Assembly (NCBI RefSeq): GCF_040807025.1
Contig: NC_090981.1
Coordinates: forward strand, 322,501 to 386,500
Length of the DNA stretch: 64,000 nt
Direction of reading: 5' to 3'
From: Struthio camelus
Taxonomy: Eukaryota; Chordata; Aves; Struthioniformes; Struthionidae
The stretch's first letter is position 1, and each line of letters opens with the position of its first letter. The translations under genes and the position numbers were made by a program. This document shows positions 59,063-64,000 of the stretch, in pieces. The notes beneath the pieces were generated by a model that worked only from the letters and a program-made list of their open reading frames with translations, ran no database searches and was not told the origin of the DNA.

Positions 59063-59588
59063 GTAAACCTCAACCCTAAGCCCCTATCTCACATGTGAGT
59101 TATTTCAGTGCATTTTAACTTGTATGTTTCAGTGTGATTTTTTTAAAAGCTGTTATCTTTATTGCTATGGCAGTGAAGTGAAAGATGTTTAGTTACAGCC
59201 ATACTGGTTCTGGTCACTGCTTTTTCTGTAAATGCAAACATGGAGTGTGGATTTGTCTCCTTGCTGTTTTTAATATGCTTCTTCATATTGCTTCTTTTCC
59301 TTTCTTTTCACTGCCATGAGCTCTAGAAGAGTTTTGAACTTTATTAGTGTACTCTTTTTATTTCAAGAAGCTTATTTTGGAAGTTGTCCATCCCAAATTA
59401 TGCACCCTCCATTAGTTTTCTGACCCTTCTCATATGTACAGGACTAATCATAAATCAGCGAAGGAATCCTGATGTAATTAATATGTGTTCAAGATGTGTT
59501 TATATTCATATGTGTACAGGGTAGATGGGGGAGAATTGTCTATTTAATTTTACTTATTGACATATTCACTTTTTAATTCTTATTTTAG
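59063..59588 (+). other. ZNF462: ZNF462 intron between the first two coding exons
   Basis: 526 bp, GTAAAC...TATTTTAG, phase 1. Reading through would add five residues and a stop at 59,077-59,079. No other feature. Confidence 0.92.
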
Positions 59589-62500
59589 GGCAAAATGCAA
59601 CAACTCAGACTGGGCCTGGAAGTTATTATAGCCAGAGCCAAAGTATTTACGCTCAGCACATGGCTCCAAATCCTAAACCAGCTAACAAGTTTTTCCAGTG
59701 CAAATTCTGTGTGCGTTACTTCCGATCTAAAAACCTCCTCATAGAGCACACCCGCAAGGTTCATGGAGCACAAGTCGGGGGGAGCTCAGTAGGGTCACAT
59801 GCTGCTGGATCCTTACATTACAACATCATGATGCACGAGGGGTTTGGCAAAGTTTTCTCTTGCCAGTTCTGCACCTACAAATCACCAAGGCGCGCAAGGA
59901 TTATTAAGCACCAGAAAATGTATCACAAAAACAACCTGAAGGAGAGTTCAACTCCCCCTGCTGGTGCCGCTGCTGTATCTGAATTGGCATCTGCCTCTGT
60001 GCCAGTGCAGGAGCCCTGCAAGGAATTGCCCGCGGAGGTGGTAGAACGGAGCATTTTGGAGTCCATGGTCAAGCCTCTAACAAAGTCCAGGGGCAACTTT
60101 TGCTGTGAATGGTGCAGCTACCAGACACCTCGAAGGGAGCGCTGGTGTGACCATATGATGAAGAAGCACCGCAGCATGGTAAAAATACTGTCAAACTTGA
60201 GGCAGCAACAAGACGGAACCAGTGCACCCGATGTGCAGAATAAGAGTGCCCAGAATGCCTCCCCAAACTCTAATTATATCTCCATGAATATGACAGGACG
60301 TGATATGTCAAATGCCTCAAACTTCAGAAGCTCTACGGGCAATTCCCTTATCAGGCCCAACTCTTCTACATCCTCCAAGTTTTCTAGTGTGTCTTATCCT
60401 CAAATGAAGTCTAAGTCACCTCAAAACTCGATTGTAGTTAATTTGTCAGACAGATCCCGCTATGGAGTTGCTGACGTGACAAATTCTTCTGCTGACTTGG
60501 AAACAAGCAGTATGCTAAATGACTCTAGCTCAGATGACGAAGAGCTAAATGAAGCAGACAGCGAGAATGGCTTGAACTCTGTGGATCACCAGACCTTAGG
60601 AATGTCTGCAGAGCAACTGATGGGGTCTGATGGCAACAAGCTGTTGGAAACAAAGGGGATTCCCTTTAGAAGATACATGAACAGGTTCCAATGTCCTTTT
60701 TGCCCTTTCCTCACGATGCATCGCCGAAGCATCTCCCGTCACATTGAGAACATTCACCTGTCTGGGAAGACGGCTATATACAAATGCGATGAATGCCCTT
60801 TCACCTGTAAAAGTTCGTTAAAGCTTGGAGCTCATAGGCAGTGTCATGCAGGCACAACATCAGAGTGGGACACCTTGAATTCTCAGAGTGAAAATATCAT
60901 CTCTTTGAATGACAACACAGTTTCTTATGAGAGTGGAAATATAAATGGTAGGAAGTCAGCTGGGATGATGGAGCCAGTGCAGCAACAGCAGCAGTTGCCT
61001 CAACCCCATTCACAGCATCCCTATAAGTGCACAATGTGCAACTATTCCACCACTACTTTGAAAGGCCTCAGAGTTCATCAGCAGCACAAGCACTCATTTT
61101 GTGACAACTTGCCAAAATACGATGGACCACCATCCAACACGCAACAAGAGAGTGAGGTAGATGCTCATACCTCTGCCAGCACGGTGAAGAAAAGCCAGAC
61201 CTCAATTCTTGGGCTCTCGTCTAAAAATAACTTTGTTGCTAAGGCTGCTCGGAAGGTGTCAAATGACTGCCCTTTGGATCTCTCACCGGTGAAGAAAAGA
61301 ACTAGAATTGATGAAATAGCAAGCAACCTGCAGAGCAAAATCAACCAAAACAAACAGCAAGAAGATGCTGTGATTAATGTAGAGGATGATGAGGAAGAGG
61401 AGGAAGACAATGAGGTGGAGATAGAAGTGGAATTAGACAGAGAAGAAGAACAAACAGAACCAATGATGGAGGTTTCTAGTTCGTATGCACCTCAGCAAAT
61501 GTGGGGGAGAGAGATTAATGAGTCCCAGAAGGAGGCAAACTTCAGAAACATGCAGCATGATTATAATTCCACCAATGGAGCAGAGATTGAGCTCACTTTA
61601 TCTGAAGATGAGGAAGACTATTATTCTTCCGTTAGCATGAAAGACCAACAGAGCCCTAACACCTCTGCTCTGGGGAGCCAGCCAAATATGTATGGCCCTG
61701 ACCAGAACAATGAAAACGTGGAGTTTAACGACTCTGGCAGGCTTTATTATTGTAAACACTGTGATTTCAGCAACAAATCTGCCAGGAGTGTTAGCACCCA
61801 CTACCAACGGATGCATCCCTACATTAAATTCAGCTTTAGGTATATCTTGGATCCCAATGATCACAGTGCAGTATACCGATGCCTTGAGTGTTATATTGAC
61901 TACACAAACTTTGAAGATCTGCAGCAACACTATGGAGAGCATCACCCTGAAGCTATGAACGTACTGAACTTTGATCACTCTGATCTGATCTACCGCTGTC
62001 GCTTCTGTTCTTATACGAGCCCAAATGTTAGAAGCCTGATGCCACATTACCAAAGAATGCATCCAACAGTGAAAATTAACAACGCAATGATATTTTCAAG
62101 CTATGTTGTTGAACAGCAAGAGGGACTAAACACAGAGTCTCAGACACTGAGAGAGATCTTGAATTCTGCTCCAAAAACTATGGCAACCTCCACCCCCATG
62201 GCTCATGGGGCTAGTGTGCCAGCAGGTTTTAACAGAAGTGCCACAAAGAGTTTTAGTCCTGAATGTGAAAATCAGAAGACACCTTCAGTCAATACTGTGG
62301 TTGTTTATGACTGTGACGTGTGTTCATTTGCGAGCCCCAACATGCATTCTGTTCTGGTGCATTACCAGAAAAAACACCCTGAAGAAAAAGCATCATATTT
62401 CAGAATTCAGAAGACCATGCGTATAGCTTCTGTTGACAGGGGCTCTGCCCTGGCTCAAATGTCTTTTGAGATGGGGGTGCACATCTCCCCAAAAGTGTCC

Positions 62501-64000
62501 AACTTGGCTTCCCAACCTCCACCACCTCCCCCCCCTCCACCCCCAGACCTTGCTCCTGAACTCTACTATTGCAAACACTGTTCATACAGCAACCGCTCAG
62601 TTGTGGGAGTGCTTGTTCACTACCAGAAAAGGCACCCAGAAATAAAGGTCACTGCCAAGTACATCAGACAAGCACCCCCTACTGCAGCAATGATGAAGGC
62701 TGGTGAGCTGCCATCTGAGATTCAGAGGCTGCCAGTGTCGATGCAACAGTTGAGTCGGGGCAGTTCTGAGAGCTCTGTGAATCCCCTTGAGAATGAAATG
62801 TTCTTCTGCCAGCACTGTGATTATGGAAACCGGACTGTGAAAGGTGTGCTCATTCATTATCAAAAGAAGCATCGTGATTTCAAAGCCAACGCAGATGTGA
62901 TTAGGCAGCATACAGCCACCATTAGAAGCCTTTGCGATCGCAACCAGAAGAAATCATCTGGCAGCATGCCTGCTCGCACCTCCAGCACTGAACAGGACAA
63001 GACAAAGCTGAGAGCCCTCAAATGCAGGCAGTGTAGCTACACATCGCCTTACTTCTATGCATTGAGGAAGCATATTAAGAAAGACCACCCGAATCTGAAG
63101 GCCACAGTCACGTCTATTCTGAGATGGGCGTTTTTGGATGGCTTGATAGAATCTGGTTATCACTGTGAATGGTGCATTTATTCACATACAGAACCAAGTG
63201 GTTTGCTTGTGCACTACCAAAGGAGGCATCCTGAACATTATGTTGACTATACATATATGGCAACTAAACTCTGGGCGGGTCCGGATCCTTCCCCTCCTAC
63301 CCTAGCGATGCCAACAGAGGCAAAGACCTATAAATGCAGAGACTGTATTTTTGAAGCATCTTCCATTTGGGATATTACTAATCATTACCAGGCTTTTCAC
63401 CCTTGGGCCATGAATGGGGATGAATCTGTATTGTTAGATATCATTAAGGAGAAAGATGCTGCTGAGAAAACTGGTGCACAGCTTGATGAAGTTGGGGCCG
63501 GGATTAATTCGGAAAACCAGGTAACATCACAGATGGATCAGGCTGTGGAGGACCCCAGCCTTTCCCAGGAAAAAACTGTCCAGCTGGCTTCTGCAAACCC
63601 TGCTATCTCCTCCACTCCATATCAGTGTACAGTTTGCCAGTCTGAGTACAATAACTTGCATGGCCTCCTGACACATTATGGCAAAAAGCATCCTGGCATG
63701 AAAGTGAAAGCTGCTGACTTTGCACAAGACATAGACATTAACTCAGGGGCTGTGTATAAGTGCAGGCATTGCCCATACATTAACACACGCATTCATGGTG
63801 TCCTCACACACTACCAGAAACGACACCCATCAATAAAGGTCACTGCTGAAGACTTTGTGCATGACGTGGAACAGTCGAATGACATCACCCAGAATGATGT
63901 GGAAGAGACAAGTAGGATTTTCAAGCAAGGATATGGTGCATACCGGTGCAAACTATGCCCTTACACCCATGGCACATTGGAGAAGCTCAAAATTCACTAT
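59589..64000 (+). CDS. ZNF462: ZNF462 giant zinc-finger exon (partial, runs past window end)
   Basis: The frame is open from the acceptor at 59,588 to the last base: one split codon plus 1,470 codons, giving about residues 74-1,544 of a protein of roughly 2,500. I count 17 complete C2H2 fingers plus one cut by the window edge. The first is at residues 111-114 (CKFC); fingers are dispersed, not in KRAB-type arrays, and many end in HYQKRHP or close variants. Other features: a Q5 run (538-542) in a short Q/P linker, a basic NLS-like SPVKKRTR segment (near 61,285) just before a long Glu/Asp tract (about residues 665-700), and a P10 run (1,050-1,059). Long exons of this type are characteristic of ZNF462. 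It should bind DNA or chromatin partners in the nucleus. There is no internal stop or frameshift. Confidence 0.97.

Noticed and set aside
59063..59079. Intron-retained short ZNF462 form ending after five extra residues
   Set aside because: The donor and acceptor are good and phase-matched; retention is probably not a real isoform without transcript support.
61165..62062. Minus-strand ORFs (81 and 154 codons) opposite the ZNF462 giant exon
   Set aside because: They are shadows of the zinc-finger coding strand, and the serine run is the complement of the acidic tract.
1..64000. CRISPR arrays, operons, bacterial mobile elements
   Set aside because: No regularly spaced direct repeats or bacterial gene structure; the sequence is vertebrate nuclear DNA.

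Overview
This window is vertebrate nuclear DNA, most probably from a bird. Two things point there: several CR1 LINE copies carrying the typical avian-style 3' tail (repeats of the octamer ATTCTGTG), and the 5' part of ZNF462, a conserved zinc-finger gene of vertebrates. There is no bacterial-style gene content, operon, CRISPR array or recognisable RNA gene.

Layout. (1) About 1-15.9 kb is a nest of transposable elements. A broken endogenous retrovirus (ERV) on the minus strand (env, integrase, RNase H, RT, protease, gag remnants; about 1-5,165) faces a second, nearly identical but truncated copy on the plus strand (LTR, primer-binding site, gag, protease, RT, RNase H, start of integrase, partial LTR; 11,305-15,502). 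Shared disabling lesions show that both arms descend from one already dead element. Between and beside them lie two CR1 pieces, two copies of a second LTR family and two members of a diverged interspersed repeat. (2) About 15.9-28.2 kb is mostly unannotated sequence with a candidate LTR remnant (18.5-19.4 kb), one long CR1 copy with endonuclease and reverse transcriptase (20,465-23,365, minus) and a third member of the diverged repeat (24.0-24.6 kb). (3) About 28.2-28.8 kb looks like the ZNF462 promoter and non-coding first exon: a pyrimidine-rich tract, a 6-codon upstream ORF and a consensus splice donor at 28,821. (4) 28,821-58,810 is then a roughly 30 kb first intron with scattered CR1 pieces, simple repeats, an avian-type LTR near 57 kb and long C/G homopolymers. 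(5) 58,811-64,000 holds the ZNF462 coding start: a 73-codon first coding exon, a 526-bp phase-1 intron, and a giant exon that is open to the end of the window.

Only ZNF462 is a functional host gene here: a large nuclear multi-C2H2 zinc-finger protein, of which about 1,544 residues fall inside the window. The retroviral and LINE reading frames are all interrupted and should be treated as fossils. I found no convincing new biological system. The most unusual object is the inverted ERV pair, with an antisense LTR fragment inside gag, a duplicated protease fragment and a primer-binding site matching serine tRNA.
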